Numbered from the stretch's first letter, positions 35,732 to 47,048 are shown. The stretch: 64,000 nucleotides of DNA from Cyanophora paradoxa (GCA_004431415.1 QPMI01000010.1:372001-436000); one strand, 5' to 3'. The notes: generated by a model not told the origin, from the letters alone. Made by a program: numbers and translations.

Positions 35732-38112
35732 CTAAGCGAGCCGCCGCATGACGTGGCCGATGCGGGGCGGATCGAAGAGCGACGAGTACAGGGGGCTCCG
35801 GTGCTGCGGCGCGCTTGAGCGAGGGACCGAGGAAGGCCGCAATCCGAGAGCGAACGAAAAGAGAGGACGTACCCCAAGCGGGGGGCTCTCCCGCCGGCCT
35901 CGAAGCGCATCGGCCGGGCTCCTGGGGGTGGGGGGGGCGGAGCGGGCGGCTTGGACGGCGGTGGGGGTGGAGACGGGGCGGAGGGGTACGCGGGCGGCGA
36001 CGGGGGTAGACGGCTGCGACGAAGAGGCGGAGGCGGAAGAGGGCGGGGGAAGGACGAGGGGGGGTAGGGCCGCCTGCTCGGGGGGAGGCGGGGCGGGCCC
36101 CGCTGGGAACGAGCGCGGGGGGCGGAAGGTGGACGAGAGGCCCCCGGGGGGAGGAGCCAGCATCGACACCTGTGGGGGTACAGGCTCGGTGGCCGGAAAG
36201 GGGGGGAGGAGATCTTGCGGGGGTACCTTGACGGAAAACTCGGAGCGGGCGCGGGCGAGGAGGTCCTTCACGGGGGTACTGAAAAAGGGGTGCTCGGGGT
36301 CCGTGGCGCGGGCCCGAATCTCCCGCAGGCGGATCCGAACCCGCTCCCGGGCATCGCGGGCGCGCTGGGGACGGGTTCGGATCTCTGCGAGGGAGAAAGG
36401 ACGGGGGGGAGGCGCACCTGGGCCAGATGGACGAGCGAGGGCGGCGCGCCGTCCCTCATCCTCTGCCTCAGCTCCGCGAGCTGCTGGCCGGCGTCGGGGG
36501 TACGGCGATATTTTAGGGTGTTGGGGGGGGGAGGTACGGCACCAGCCGGGCGCGGGCGCGGGGCTCGGGCGCCGAGTCGACGGGCTCCTGAGGGCCGGCC
36601 TCGGGCAGCGGGAGCCGCGCCGGCGCCGGCGCGGGGGCGACGAGGGACGCTGCGCGGGACGTCGGCGCGAGGCGCGGCGGCTGCGGCTGCGGCGGAAACG
36701 GCGTACCCTCCACGGCGGACGCGTCCCGCAGGAGGGCTGCCAGGGTACGCGGGCGGATGGGGACGAACAGGGCGGCGTCGATGGGCGCCGGTTCGGCTCC
36801 GAAGAGGGCCCCGTCGGCGTCGACGGCCCCGAGCTGGCGGACGGCGCACAGCGTCCCTTCGTTCGCGCGGTACGCGGCCAGCGCGGCGCGGAGCTCGTCG
36901 AGGCGCATCCGCTCGAGCCCGTCCCGGAGCCCGCGGAGTGAGTCGGCCACGCGGCCCGCGATCTCCCGGAAGGCCTCGCGCCTGCGCCGGGATTCGAACC
37001 CGCGAGGACGCGAAGGCGCGCGGGAACGGCGTACGTACCCGGGGACCGGGTGGCGGCGGAGAATGTCGGCGGTCTCGATGGGGTCCCCGAAGAGGATCTG
37101 GACATCGTTCCCCGTGCCGAACATGCGCGCGCCGACCGGAAGCACGTCATCGATGCCCGTCATGAAGAACGGCAGCACGATCGGCGGCACGACCGGCGCC
37201 GTCACGAGGCGCCCGATGCCTGCGCGCGCGGGGCCCGCCGTCGGCGGAAGGAGGCGCGGGGTGCGCGCAGGAACATCGCACCGAGGCGGATTGGGCCCAT
37301 CTGCCCGTCGCGGGAACGCGTGCCCTCGGGAAAGACGTGCAGCCAGTCGCCGCGGTTCAGCTTGTCCAGCGCGACGCCCATGCCCTGCCGAAGCGCGATT
37401 CGGCGCGAGGGACCCGCGGAAGGACGCGCGAAAGCCGCCGCGCACCGCCTGATCGAGCCCCGCGCCGCGCTTCACTGGGAGGACCTTCGTGTACTTAAAA
37501 AACTCGGTCATGAAGCGGTTCTTGAAGCAGCGGTCCGTCGCGCAGAGCGTCCAGCTGCGGAATCGGGCTCGAACGAAGCGCGAAAGGCTTCGTAAGCATG
37601 GCAGTCTCGCGCACCGCACGGCTTTCGAGTCGATGATCGTCTGGAACGGGAGGAGGAGGCCCGGGACGAGCGGGTCGTCCAGCGCCGTGATGTGGTTGCT
37701 CACAGTGATGAGAGGCACGCCGGCGGGCCGGTTGTGGACCGCCTCCATGAACTTGTCGATCCCGTGCGTCTGCGACGCCCAAGAGGTAAGCGCGACGGCC
37801 CTCGCTGGAACGTTGCGGCGGGCGCTCGGACGCGCCTCCGTGTTATTGAAGACCGACATGACAGTCTTGCACGCGGCCCCGACGACGCCTATGAGCAGCG
37901 GCCGCATGAGGCGGTCGAAGGCAGTGTGGAGCTCGCTCCCCTCGTCGCGGAGCAGGTGCTCGTAGACGAGAGGCTTCTCGGGCTCCGCTGTACGAACTAG
38001 AAATCAGCGGAAGTACCGGGAGACGAGAGAGTGGCGACCGCGTCATCAATGGCGAACCCGGAACCGGCGCAGCCGCGGCTGCGGGAGGCTGAGAAGGGGC
38101 ATCCGTCGCCAT
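35732..38112 (-). CDS. TAZ: Tafazzin-like phospholipid transacylase with long C-terminal extension
   Basis: Tafazzin remodels cardiolipin acyl chains at mitochondrial membranes. Key blocks: PAGVPLITVSNHITALDDP (acyltransferase NHxxxxD motif), ATDRCFKNRFMTEFFKYTKVLPVKRG, VALDKLNRGDWLHVFPEGTR (about 37320-37380, PEGTR motif), and VVPPIVLPFFMTGIDDVLPVG. These follow the family order. A candidate upstream exon starts at the ATG at 38112 (MATDAPSQPP), but I could not fix its splice junction; the ATG at 37907 (MRPLLIGVVG) is the alternative start. The core ends near 37040. The frame then continues through exons with ERMRLDELRAALAAYRANEG, a Pro-rich stretch, LREIRARATDPEHPFFSTPV, and a long Pro/Ser tail to the stop at about 35732. 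That adds roughly 400 residues beyond a normal tafazzin of under 300. Confidence 0.85.
36982..37038 (-). other. Short tafazzin intron containing a box-B-like word
   Basis: The 57-base intron begins GTACGTACG and ends GGCGCAG. It contains GGGTTCGAATCCC (36989-37001), a perfect 13-base palindrome matching the pol III box B consensus. It separates the exon ending RRHPVPG from the exon with EAFREIAGRVADSL. Confidence 0.6.
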
Positions 38113-38265
38113 GCTTGCTGTTATTCTGGGCGCCTCCCGGGCGCCCAAGCTCGTGGATTCACGCCCGACCGATTCCTTGCAAGCAACCGTACCCCCCCCG
38201 AGAGGCTTCGCGCAGTCGGCGGCGGCGTCAGCGGCGTCGACGTGGGCGGCGGCGCGGCCTGAAAG
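38113..38265. promoter_or_regulatory. Compact bidirectional promoter, tafazzin / FAN1
   Basis: If the upstream tafazzin ATG at 38112 is used, the start codons of the two divergent genes are only 153 bp apart, so both promoters and 5' leaders must lie here. I see no clear TATA box. The region is CG-rich near FAN1. Confidence 0.55.
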
Positions 38266-39144
38266 ATGAGCCTGCAGGGTTTTGAGTCGCTACGCAACCT
38301 TCTTGGGCGTAGCTGGAGCTCCGCAGGCCCCGATGCAGCCGCGCGCGCGTCCGGCGCTCGCGCTGGCGGGAAGCGCCCGCGAAAGAAGCAGCGCCTCGAT
38401 CTGGATAGCGGCGGCCTCAATGCGCTCCCCAGCCCAGTCAAGGAGCGCTTCTCGTTGATACAGCACGACGACGTGGCGGACGGTGCGCGTTCCACCGCAC
38501 CGCATAGCCACGCTGCCTGGCTTGTGACACGCTGCGAAGACGCGGCCGCGGAGGGAGGAGACGAGGACGCCGAGGATGCGGAGGCCGGGGACGGCGCAGG
38601 TGAGGAGGCCGACGGAGCCGGCGACACGGGCGCGGTGACCACGCCGCGGAAGCGCCTCCCGCCCACGTACTACCTCACGAACTTCTGGATCATCGTCGGT
38701 GAGGCGGCTCGCGCTTGCTATTGCATGCAAAGGAACGCAGGCGGGCGGCACGCGCGGCGATCTGATCGAAGCTGCACTCGCAGACACGGTGCTGGAGCGG
38801 GACGGTCACTTGTTCCTCGAGGAGGAGCGCGCGCAGATCGAGCTCCTCCGCTCGCTCTCGGAGCGCGCGCGCCGCCTCTTCGTTCGCATCTACAACCGCA
38901 AGGCGAGCCGCCCGGGCCCGGGCCCCGGGCCGCGCGCGTCCCCGCCTTGAATTCGAACGCCGCGCGCCGTCGCTCGCAGGGCCCCTGGCTGCGCATCGCG
39001 TGGCTCTCGTACGCGGAGATCGACGACGTGGAGGCGGCCGCGGAGGAGCTGGTCGCCTCCGGGCTCCTCGCGCGGCAGTTCTCCCCCGCGGAGGGGTACG
39101 CCGTCAAGGCGGGGCCCCTCGCCCTCGCCCTCGCCCTGGCGCCG

Positions 39145-39176
<32 letters not shown>

Positions 39177-42100
39177 CCTGGCGCCCGCCGCGGCGCGCGT
39201 GAATGTTGTACCCGAGGACCTCCTCTCCGCCCTCCGCGTTGGAGAGCTTCGGGAAGCGCTCTCCCGCGCCGGCGCCGGGGGCGGCGGCGGCGGCAGCGGC
39301 CCGCGGGCCTCGGGATCGAATCCCGGAGGGCGCGCCTCCTCCTCTTCTTCGTCCTCCTCCTCCGCTTCGGCTCAGGCTCTGGCCTCTGCTTCGGCTCCCA
39401 ACCCCGCCCAGGTCAAGAGGGGCCTCCTGGCCGACCTCAAGAAGGCCTGGGCGAGGCAGGGTACCCTGGGCCTGGGGCGGAACGCCACGGTGCGCGCCGT
39501 ACCCCTCCCCGACCCTTCCCGCCCCTTCCCGACCCGCCCCGTCCTGCTCCCGTCCTGACTTGTTCGTTCGTTCGAAGGCGGATCCCGTTCTGAGGGCACT
39601 CGCGTCGATGACGGGGCCCGTCGTGCGCGTGCACCCCTCCTTCGCCGAGGTACCCCCTTTCCCCTTCTTCCCCCCCCCTCCGCCATCTCTGATCCGTGAC
39701 CCGGTACCCCCCCCCCCGTCAGATTCTCGGGAGGGTACGGCGCCTCTTCTTCATGAACGAGTCGCAGGACGCGTCCTCGCTGGTCCTCCAGTCCAAGGCG
39801 CGGTACCCCTCTTGCTCTGCGGCTCGTGTACCCCTCACACGGGCCTCCCAGGGCCGCGTGGTGTACGCAACCTACGTGGTGCGCCGCGCCCCTGTACTCC
39901 CATTCACCTCTGTACCCCCTTCCCGAGCCGCCCGCCCGCCCAGGTGCGGAGGGACACGTCTGTTTTCGGATCCCGGGCGGACCTTTTGGAGTACGAGGAA
40001 GCGCTGAGGGCCGCCGGCCGATTCGAGGTGCGCCGCCGCCGGTCTCTTCGTTTCGGTACCCCCCTCACGGGTACGCAGGCGGCGGTGACGGAGGTCGAGG
40101 CCGGGGGGGAAGATTCAACCGCCCTCGTCCTTGCTGAGGAGGCGGTGCGCGGGGGGGAGAAGCTCCGGGGGGTACGTCGTTTTTCGGGGTGCTGAAGGGT
40201 ACCTCCGAGCAGGTGCGGGTGCTGGCGGGGCGGGCGGCGCCCGCGGCGCCCGCGCTCGAGGGGGCCAGGGCGGCCCCTGCACTGGAGGGGGGAGTGAGCG
40301 CCGTGGGGGTAGTCGAGATCCTCGACACGGACAGCGAGGGGGAGGGGGAAGGGGAGCGAGGGGGCGGGCGGGGGTCAAGTGCGGGGCCCGGGCCCCCGCC
40401 GCCCCCGCCGTCCGATCCGCCGCCCGCGCCCAGCGGCGCCCTCGTACCCTCCGAAGGCGAGCGAACGTTCCCCTGTTCCACCCCCCCCCGCCCCCCCCCC
40501 CACCCCCTTTCCGCCTCTCCGACCGCCTCCGCAGTACCCGTCGCGGCCTTCGCCTCCCCCTGGGACACTGGGCCGGTCCGCCATCGCCCCCCCCCCCCCC
40601 CCACTTCTCCCCCTCCCCTCCCCTCCCCTCTCGAACCTTCCTGTACCCCCCAGGCCGCTTCACTGCGGGCTGCGTGGCGGCGCACGTGCTCACGGTCGCC
40701 GTGTCCCTCCGCGAGCGCCGCCGCGAGTACAGGCGAGCGCGCGCGCGGGCGACGTACCCCCCGCCCCCCCCCCCCCCCCGTAATCTTCCCGAAGGGAGGC
40801 GGTGGCCGCGCTGCGGAGGCTGCTGGAGGGGCCGTACGCCCCGGGCCGCCGCGGTGCGCCCTCGCCTCGCCTGAGCTCGGCCCACCCGACTCCAGATCCC
40901 CTCGGGGCCGCCCGCGCTCCTTCGCTTCTCGTCGCAGAATTCCGACGCCCTCGGCTCGCCCGCAGGCCGCTGGTGGCTCCGCCTCGCCGTCGACCTCGAC
41001 CACCTCGGCCGCAAGGTGCCGTACCCCCCTCCGGACCCTGGCCCGGGCTCGCACGGCACCGCGTACCCCCCGGCCGACCCCCCACCCCAGGAGGAGTCGC
41101 TGCAGGCCTGCGAGGGGGGCCTGGACGACGTCTGGACGCGCTCCGGCGAGCGCGTAGCCCTCGCCCGCAAGGCGCGTACCCCTCTTTTTTCTTTTTTCGC
41201 GGCTTTTTTATCGAGCTTTTGTTTTCGCCCGCGCAGCTGGTGAGGCTGTGGCGGCGCCCGTTGCGGTGGCGGTCCGTACCCCCCCGCTTCGCCGCGATCG
41301 CCGCCGTGCGGAATCCCAGGTTCGAATCCCGCCGGCAAGGTTTCGCTCCCGTTCTCATTCCGGGTCGCCCTAGGGAAGTGCGAGTCCGCGGACGGCCGCT
41401 GGAGCAGGCGGGGGGTACTGCCGTCGGCGCCCGCAGGCGCGCTGCGCCGCCAATCTCGATCCTTTTGCGTACCCCCTCCCTGACGCCGTACCCTGCAGCC
41501 GCTTCTGGGGCTGGGACGACTCAATCGTGTCTGTCGAGGCGCGGGGCTACCCCCCGCCGATTCGTTCCCCCCTCCCCCGTCCCGCCTCCTGACGCCAGTA
41601 CCCAGGAGCTGGCCCTGCAGCACTACGCCTCCGAAGCGGGCGGCGCCTGGAGGGGCGAGCACTGCGAGTCCGGCGTCTTCCTTACCCTCTTCGGGGTACG
41701 CTCAGCGTCAGCCCGCGCCTTCCGGGTGTACGCCGTCCGAGAGGGGGGTACGCGGCCGCAGCTGCTCGCGTGGGACGTTCTCTTCGCAGACGTACCCAAC
41801 GTCTTCGCATCCCCCTTCCAGGTAGGCGGGGGTACCGGATTCGCGATTTTTCGCGGCCTGATTCCCGTACCCCTCACGCAGGACGCCCCGCTTGACCTGA
41901 CGAGCGATTCCTTCTACCCCGCCCGGTGCGAGGCGCCCGTGCCCACCTTGCGCCCCCCTTTGTTCATTTTAATGTTTTTATTCTATTCATTAGGTACGAG
42001 CTGATCCTACGGATGCTGGAGGAGGTTCGTACCGGGGACCTCTCCGCAATGCTCGAGGCCTCCTGGAGCTCCCAAAGGGGTACGTGTACGCGCACTTGGG

Positions 42101-43227
42101 GGTACCGGGTACGGGGTGCTGGGCTTACGCGCGGGGCAGGCGTGCGGTGCAGGGGCGTGAACTGGGACAGGCATACCCTCGAGCAGCTGCAGGTATCCCC
42201 CCGCACGTTCCTCTTCACGAACTTCCCTAAATCCGGTCGCCCCTTCAGGAGATGGCGACGTGCATCGGGGGTACCGTCCTCTCCGGCATCTTCCGAGTGC
42301 TGTGCGAGGACTACGCCCACTGGCGCGCCCTGCACCCCCTTCCTAGATCCTCTGTGTACCCCTCCTTTCCTTTGACCTCGCTCCCCCGCAGGTGCTCGGG
42401 GATGCCGGACCTCCTTCTCTGGCGTACCCCCTCCACCCCGGGGGGTAAGTTACATCATCGACCCTCTACCCTCCCCCCACTTGCTTTTGAGCTGAGCCGC
42501 GTACCCCCGACCCGGCAGAGCGCGGCCGCGCGAAGCTCGTCGAGGTCAAGGGGCCGAACGATCGGCTCTCGGACCGGCAGCGCGCCTGGATAGACCACCT
42601 CCTCGCTGAGGTCCGCGTACCCCGCCGGAGAACGAGCGTCCGCGTACCCTCTGCCGACCGGGGGTACAGGGTGCGGACGTGGAGCTCTGCCTCGTGGGGC
42701 CCGACGCGCCGGAGGCGGAGGAAGGGGTACAGCGCGCCGCCGCGCGGGCCGCGCTACCCGCGCCCCTTCGCCCCTCGTGCGGCCTCTTGATCGCTTCGTT
42801 CGCTTCTCGCCCCGACCTGATCTCGATCCCGTACCCCCCAGCGCCTCCTCTCCCCCCGAGGTGCTCGACGAGGAGGCGATCGAGCGCCTGTACCGCGCCC
42901 AGTCCGCCGCCTCGGCAGACGCGGTAGACCCCTCCCTTCCTAGCCTGACCGGTCGGCCTGTACCCCCCGTTCCTCACGTACCCCGTCGCTCAGGCGAAGA
43001 GTTGGTGGGCGAGCGTCGTGACCGCCCATTCGCGCGCCTCGGCGGGCTCGGAGGAGGGGGGTACGGAGAGCTCGAAAGGGAGGGGTACGGCGAATTCGAA
43101 GGCCCGGCGGCGCAGCGGGTCGCCGGGCACAAGCCCCAAGGGGGCGGCGGCGGGGGACGGCGCCGGCGCCGGCCCCGGGGCCCCCGCGGCGCCCTCCGCC
43201 CCCGTTTGCATAGTTCTGGATGGGTGA
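38266..43227 (+). CDS. FAN1: Fanconi-associated nuclease FAN1
   Basis: Structure-specific 5' flap endo/exonuclease in interstrand-crosslink repair. The start at 38266 gives a charged N-terminus, then YYLTNFWIIV, FLEEERAQIELL, LSERARRLFVRIYNRK-GPWLRIAWLSYAEI (typical FAN1 wing region), and a SAP-like helix pair (LLSALRVGELREALSRAG). The TPR region includes LLEYEEALRAAGRFE, WWLRLAVDLDHLGRK and ELALQHYASEAGGAWRGEHCESG. The VRR-NUC domain follows: FLTLFGV, ASPFQ, PLDLTSDSFYPAR, ATCIGGTVLSGIFRVL, GMPDLLLWR and KLVEVKGPNDRLSDRQ, giving the PD-(D/E)XK residues. Ser/Gly and Pro/Gly-rich insertions break up the region between the SAP and TPR parts. Introns mostly begin GTACCC or GTGCGC. The last exon, ending VCIVLDG, is a low-complexity extension of uncertain boundary. 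Confidence 0.93.
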
Positions 43228-43779
43228 GGCCGTGACGTCGACGTCACGGTCCGATCCAATTGGGCGCTGCGCAGGCTGCGCGGCTGCGCGGCTGCAGTGC
43301 AGCTCAGCGACTGTAGGCCCCGGGCCCCTTGCGTGGGCAGCACTGCAGTCACTGAGTGGATCATGATTTTGCCAAGATCGCAGTTCTTTCAAAAAGACAT
43401 ACATTTACATACACGCATTCGGATGATACTTTTACATATACGCATTCGGACCTACAGATCTAGAATAGTAGCCAAAGCAATTAGGCGCCTTCAATGCAAC
43501 GGAAGGGCCCGGAACTGGACACGCAATCGAGCTATAAATTACTGGGCACATTTCCTGAATCGCGGCCTAAAAACTTCAGACTGCAGCTATGGCATTCTAA
43601 TTGAAAAAATGTGCAGGCGACGCTGACATGCGGAGATACATCTACGCCCTCAAAGAACTGCTGGAAAAAACCCTGCAGAATGAACAGGCTTGTAGAGACA
43701 AAGGACCCTGCGAAACTGCGTCCTTCCGGACTGGAAAAAGGTGAGGTGAGGAGCCGGGGCGCTAGCTCCTAGGAGACGC
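43228..43779. other. Intergenic between FAN1 and the duplicated cassette
   Basis: The two genes converge here. AT-richer sequence at 43380-43740 has open frames without any family signature. A duplicated phrase (CATACATTTACATACACGCATTCGGA, then TTTTACATATACGCATTCGGA) lies at 43399-43450. Confidence 0.4.
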
Positions 43780-45279
43780 CTAGGGCAGGAGTGGCTCGAA
43801 GGGGGCCGCGTCGTCCATGCTGAGGCAGCGGGGGATGGACTCCCACCCGTCCCATCGGTCCACGAGCGGCGACGGCGGCGGCTGTGCCTCCGCGGTGGTA
43901 GTAGTAGTAGGAGTGGTCATGAACGCGTCCATCGGATCGGGCCCGAACTGGAACAGCGATGGGGTGGAAGGGCCTGGCGGAGGCGGGGGGAGGGGGTCAG
44001 GGCGGGGCGCCGCGGCGGGGCGGGGCGGGGTGGGGCGGCCGGGACGCTCACCGCTGCTGCAGTCGAGAAATTCCGGCAGGGAAACTATGCATGGACCGGC
44101 GAGGGAGGGGATGCGGGCGCCGGGGCAGGCGGCGAGCAGCTGAGAGGCGAGTTCCTCCAGGTCGATTGGGTCGCTCGGCGCGGCGCCGGCGGCCCCCTGC
44201 AGGGTGCTCGAGGTGGGGGTACGAGGCCGTTCCGCTGCCGGGGCGTCGGTGGCCGTCCGTGCGTGCGCAGAGCGCGCGGAGGGAGGGAGGGCGCGGACCG
44301 GCGGGGGAGTCGAGGAGGGCGGCGGCGCAGGCGGCGAGCAGTTCGGAGGTGACTTCGTACTCCGCGATCGCGAACTCCAAGCCGAGGTCCGCTGGCACAA
44401 AGGGCGGCAGAGCGCCGGGCGCGCCGGCGGTCGGCGGCGAGTCGCCCAAACCTGGCGGGGTCTGTCTCAGGACGGGCGGCCGCGGGCTCCGAGCGGGGCG
44501 GGCGGGCGGGCGGGCGGGGCCTCACCGGCACCGCGCGGCTCGAGGTCGATGGGGTCGCTCGGCGAGGCCCCGAGGCCTCGGCCCGCCCCGCCCTTGGCGG
44601 CCGCGGGGGTGGCCTCGGGCTGCGATGGGCGCGAGGGGCTCGGGGCGAAGACGTCGGCGCCGGCTGCTCCCCGCATCAGAGACGCCTCGCATCCCTTGGG
44701 GAAGGGCGAGGCGCACCTGTGGTGACGGGGCCCGAGACAGACGAGGCGACGAATGGCCGCTTGCCGGCACGGCCCTTCCAAGGGCCCGAGCCTGCACGCC
44801 CGGAGTCAGGCCTTGAAGGGGGCAGCGCACACGCCACGCAAACGAACCCTCGGCCTCCTCGGCGCGGCGGCGCTTGCCGGCGCTCGAGGGCGCGGCTCCG
44901 CTCGATGTGCTCGGCCCTGCCAGCAGCGCACCGGCCTGCTGCTGGTGCTGGTGCTGGTGCTGGTGCTGGTGCTGCTGGTGCTGCTGCTGCTGCTGCTGGG
45001 CGTCCGCGGCCCCTGTTAAAAGAACGTCAGCTGTGGCCCGCTACGAGAAACCAGCATGACGGAGGTTCAGCGCACCAGCCCCGTTGCCGTTGCTACCCCC
45101 GGGCGCCGGCTCCTCGTCTGAATCGAAATCGAACAGCTCTGAGGCGGAAAAAGATTGTCAGCGCGGCTCTCACAGCTGTTGCTGAAGGGGGGGGGTGGGG
45201 GGTACCGTCGGGAAGAGGCGGGCTCGCAGGCGCTGGCGCCCGCGCCCCTGCGCCCCTTGTTAGGGGCTGAGCGCGTCAT
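43780..45279 (-). CDS. Acidic nuclear-type protein, cassette copy 1 (poly-Gln/His)
   Basis: Not a recognised family. It is a paralogue of the gene at 47049-48605. From 5' to 3': an Arg-rich start (ATG 45279, low confidence); LFDFDSDEEPAPGGSNGNG (about 45090-45150); a Gln/His tract (QQQQHQQHQHQHQHQHQQ, 44937-44998); the shared block GKRRRAEEAEGSFAW (about 44840-44890, NLS-like); PSDPIDLEP (about 44540); EFAIAEYEVTSELLAACAAA; PSDPIDLEELASQLLAACPG (about 44110-44175); and a C-terminus with DPMDAFMTT and LSMDDAAPFEPLLP before the stop near 43780. Hydrophobic residues set in acidic sequence suggest a transcription activation domain, and PIDLE resembles a SUMO-interacting motif. Exon joins are not resolved. 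Confidence 0.45.
44937..44998. repeat. CTG/GTG microsatellite encoding Gln/His
   Basis: Tandem CTGGTG units grade into CTG units. On the minus strand they read CAC-CAG and CAG, giving alternating His-Gln and then poly-Gln inside the acidic protein gene. Trinucleotide periodicity keeps any length change in frame. Confidence 0.85.
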
Positions 45280-45452
45280 AACGAGGCGGCTTTCAACTAT
45301 CCACTAAAAGGGGCGGCCGGGGGGGGGGGGGTGGAGGGGGAGGGGGGGGGAAGAAAGAGAAAAGGAAAGGAAAGAAAGGAGAACGTGAAAGATACGACGC
45401 AGTTACAGCGAGACTGAGGCCGCGTTGGCGGTACCTCTAGAGCTTGGGCCCA

Positions 45453-46359
45453 TTAAGGGCCAGTACTCCTCGCCTGAAAATTGCCACTCCACAAACTCGG
45501 AAAACCGCACACTGAAAAATCCTCTGAAAGCAGGCAAAGCGGGGAGGCCAGAAAGGGGCTCGCTAGACAAGCTTCACCTTTCCACTTCCAGATGCTCTCG
45601 ACGACCAGCACGTGTCTCGCGTCGCAGCCAACGAGCTCGTAGCCAGTGGCCGTCGGGATGGCCAGGAGCAGCCTGCATGCGGGTCACGCAAGCCCGCAGA
45701 GAGCACCGCAGAGAAGATAAGAAGAGAGCGTGTTACCGGTAGAGGAAGACCGCGCTGCCGTTCTCCTGGCTGACCCGGTTGATGTGTCCCGTCACGCGCC
45801 CGTCGGCGGGGACGACAAGGTGGCCGCCCTCGCGCTCCTTCAGAGTCACGCCAGCGCACGGAGCGGTGCTGAGGAGGTCGGGATCGGACGCGAGAGCTGC
45901 CTCTGCGGAGGCGCGGTCAGCGGCGAGCGGCGTTGCAATGAAGCGAGAGAACGAACGGATGGACTGCGGGAGCGCCAGGTTGTACGGCGCCCCGATGCGC
46001 TGTACGAGGACGACCATGTTGCAGGGAAGCGGCTGGCCCGGGTGTGCGGCCTTGACCTGCGAGTCGCGGGTAAGGCGCGGAGTGGGCGGCTGGAGCGTGT
46101 AGCGCACCCTGAAGCGGGTGTCGTGGTGCTTGGCCACGACGACGGGGACCATGTTGGCAGCATTAATAGCATCGATGGCAGTCCCGATGTTGTGGAAAGC
46201 GTTCATCGCCTTGCCGCCCTTCTTCGCCTGCTTCTCCGCGAGGAAAACGTCCAAGGGCTTGTAGGCCGCAGCGTGCTCGTGAATAAGCTCCTTCGAGCAG
46301 GACTTGCCCGTCCAGGGGCGGAATGTTATCGAGACGGTAAACGGCAAGGCCATCTGCAT
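45453..46359 (-). CDS. Unknown conserved protein, cassette copy 1
   Basis: Not a recognised family. It is a paralogue of the gene at 48885-49805. Start MQMALPFTVSITFRPW (ATG 46359; ATGGCC is preceded by GCAG in both paralogues, so the first Met could be at the next ATG or follow a leader intron). Shared blocks: VKAAHPGQPLPCNMVVLVQRIG, LPQSIRSF, AEAALASDPDLLSTAPCAGVTLKERE, GGHLVV, NRVSQENGSAVFLYR. Then a GTAACA intron and LLLAIPTATGYELVGCDARHVLVVESIWKWK. The final intron sits at the same place in both copies. The stop at about 45453 assumes no further intron. No transmembrane segment or known catalytic motif is visible. Confidence 0.55.
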
Positions 46360-47048
46360 GAGAAGCCGTCAGCGCGAGCGCGGCCGCGCAGGAGACGCAA
46401 TGTGATTCTCGAACCGTGACAGTTGAGCTGCAAAGAAAGAAGAAGATGCTGCCCAGGGGCGGTCAAATGGTCGAGGTGAATGCTCCCGCCGCGCAGCTCC
46501 AAGTGCAGAGATGCTTCAGCGCTGCTGTCGGAGATGTGAAGTCAGTGCCGACTGCTGCCGAGTGTGTGCAACGGGCTGACAGCAGAGGTATGAAAGGTCG
46601 GCACCGTCAGCTGACCGCGAGTACAACTTGTCAGCTGACCAGGGTTTTCAACTGTACCCCCCGCGTTGCGACAGGTGTAATAGCGCTGGCGCTGCGGCGT
46701 CGCCGCCTCACCGCGGCCCGCGGGTCCTTCTCCAGAGTGAGGCTCTCATGCGGGGATGTACAATGTAGCAGGCAATGCGCGCGATATCAATTCCCGACAT
46801 TTACGCGACCTGACCTAAACAAACGTGCACAAGAAGAGGAAGCTTCGTTCCCCGATGCGAGCTCTCGAGGCCCAATTGCAATCTACTATCTAGAAGCGCT
46901 GAGAGCCGGGGCCTAACTAAACACTGCACATGCGAACATCCAAGGCTGCAGCCGGTCGCGTTCAACCGTTCTGTCCGATGGGCCGCGCGCGGCTCGCGAA
47001 CTGCAAGCAAGTGCAGGCCTAGGCACGGCCCGCGGGGGCATGCGCGGC
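46360..47048. other. Spacer between cassette copies
   Basis: This is the presumed 5' leader/promoter of the gene starting at 46359 and the 3' flank of the acidic gene ending at 47049. It contains AATGGTCGAGGTGAA (46466-46480), conserved at 49886-49900 upstream of the paralogue. A plus-strand open frame at 46416-46916 shows no domain and is probably chance. Confidence 0.45.
46466..46480 (-). promoter_or_regulatory. Conserved upstream 15-mer, copy 1
   Basis: On the minus strand this reads TTCACCTCGACCATT, about 107 bp before the ATG at 46359. The same 15 bases occur at 49886-49900, about 81 bp before the paralogue's ATG. It may be a promoter element, a splice-leader feature or part of a first exon. 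Confidence 0.4.

Noticed and set aside
35748-36941. 397-codon plus-strand open frame
   Set aside because: It is Gly/Arg-rich antisense shadow of the Pro-rich tafazzin extension.
40115-41662. 515-codon minus-strand open frame
   Set aside because: It is antisense to FAN1 exons and introns, low in complexity and without domains.
46416-46916. 166-codon plus-strand open frame between cassette copies
   Set aside because: No domain, no paralogue in the matching position of the other copy, and it overlaps the conserved upstream 15-mer of the minus-strand gene.
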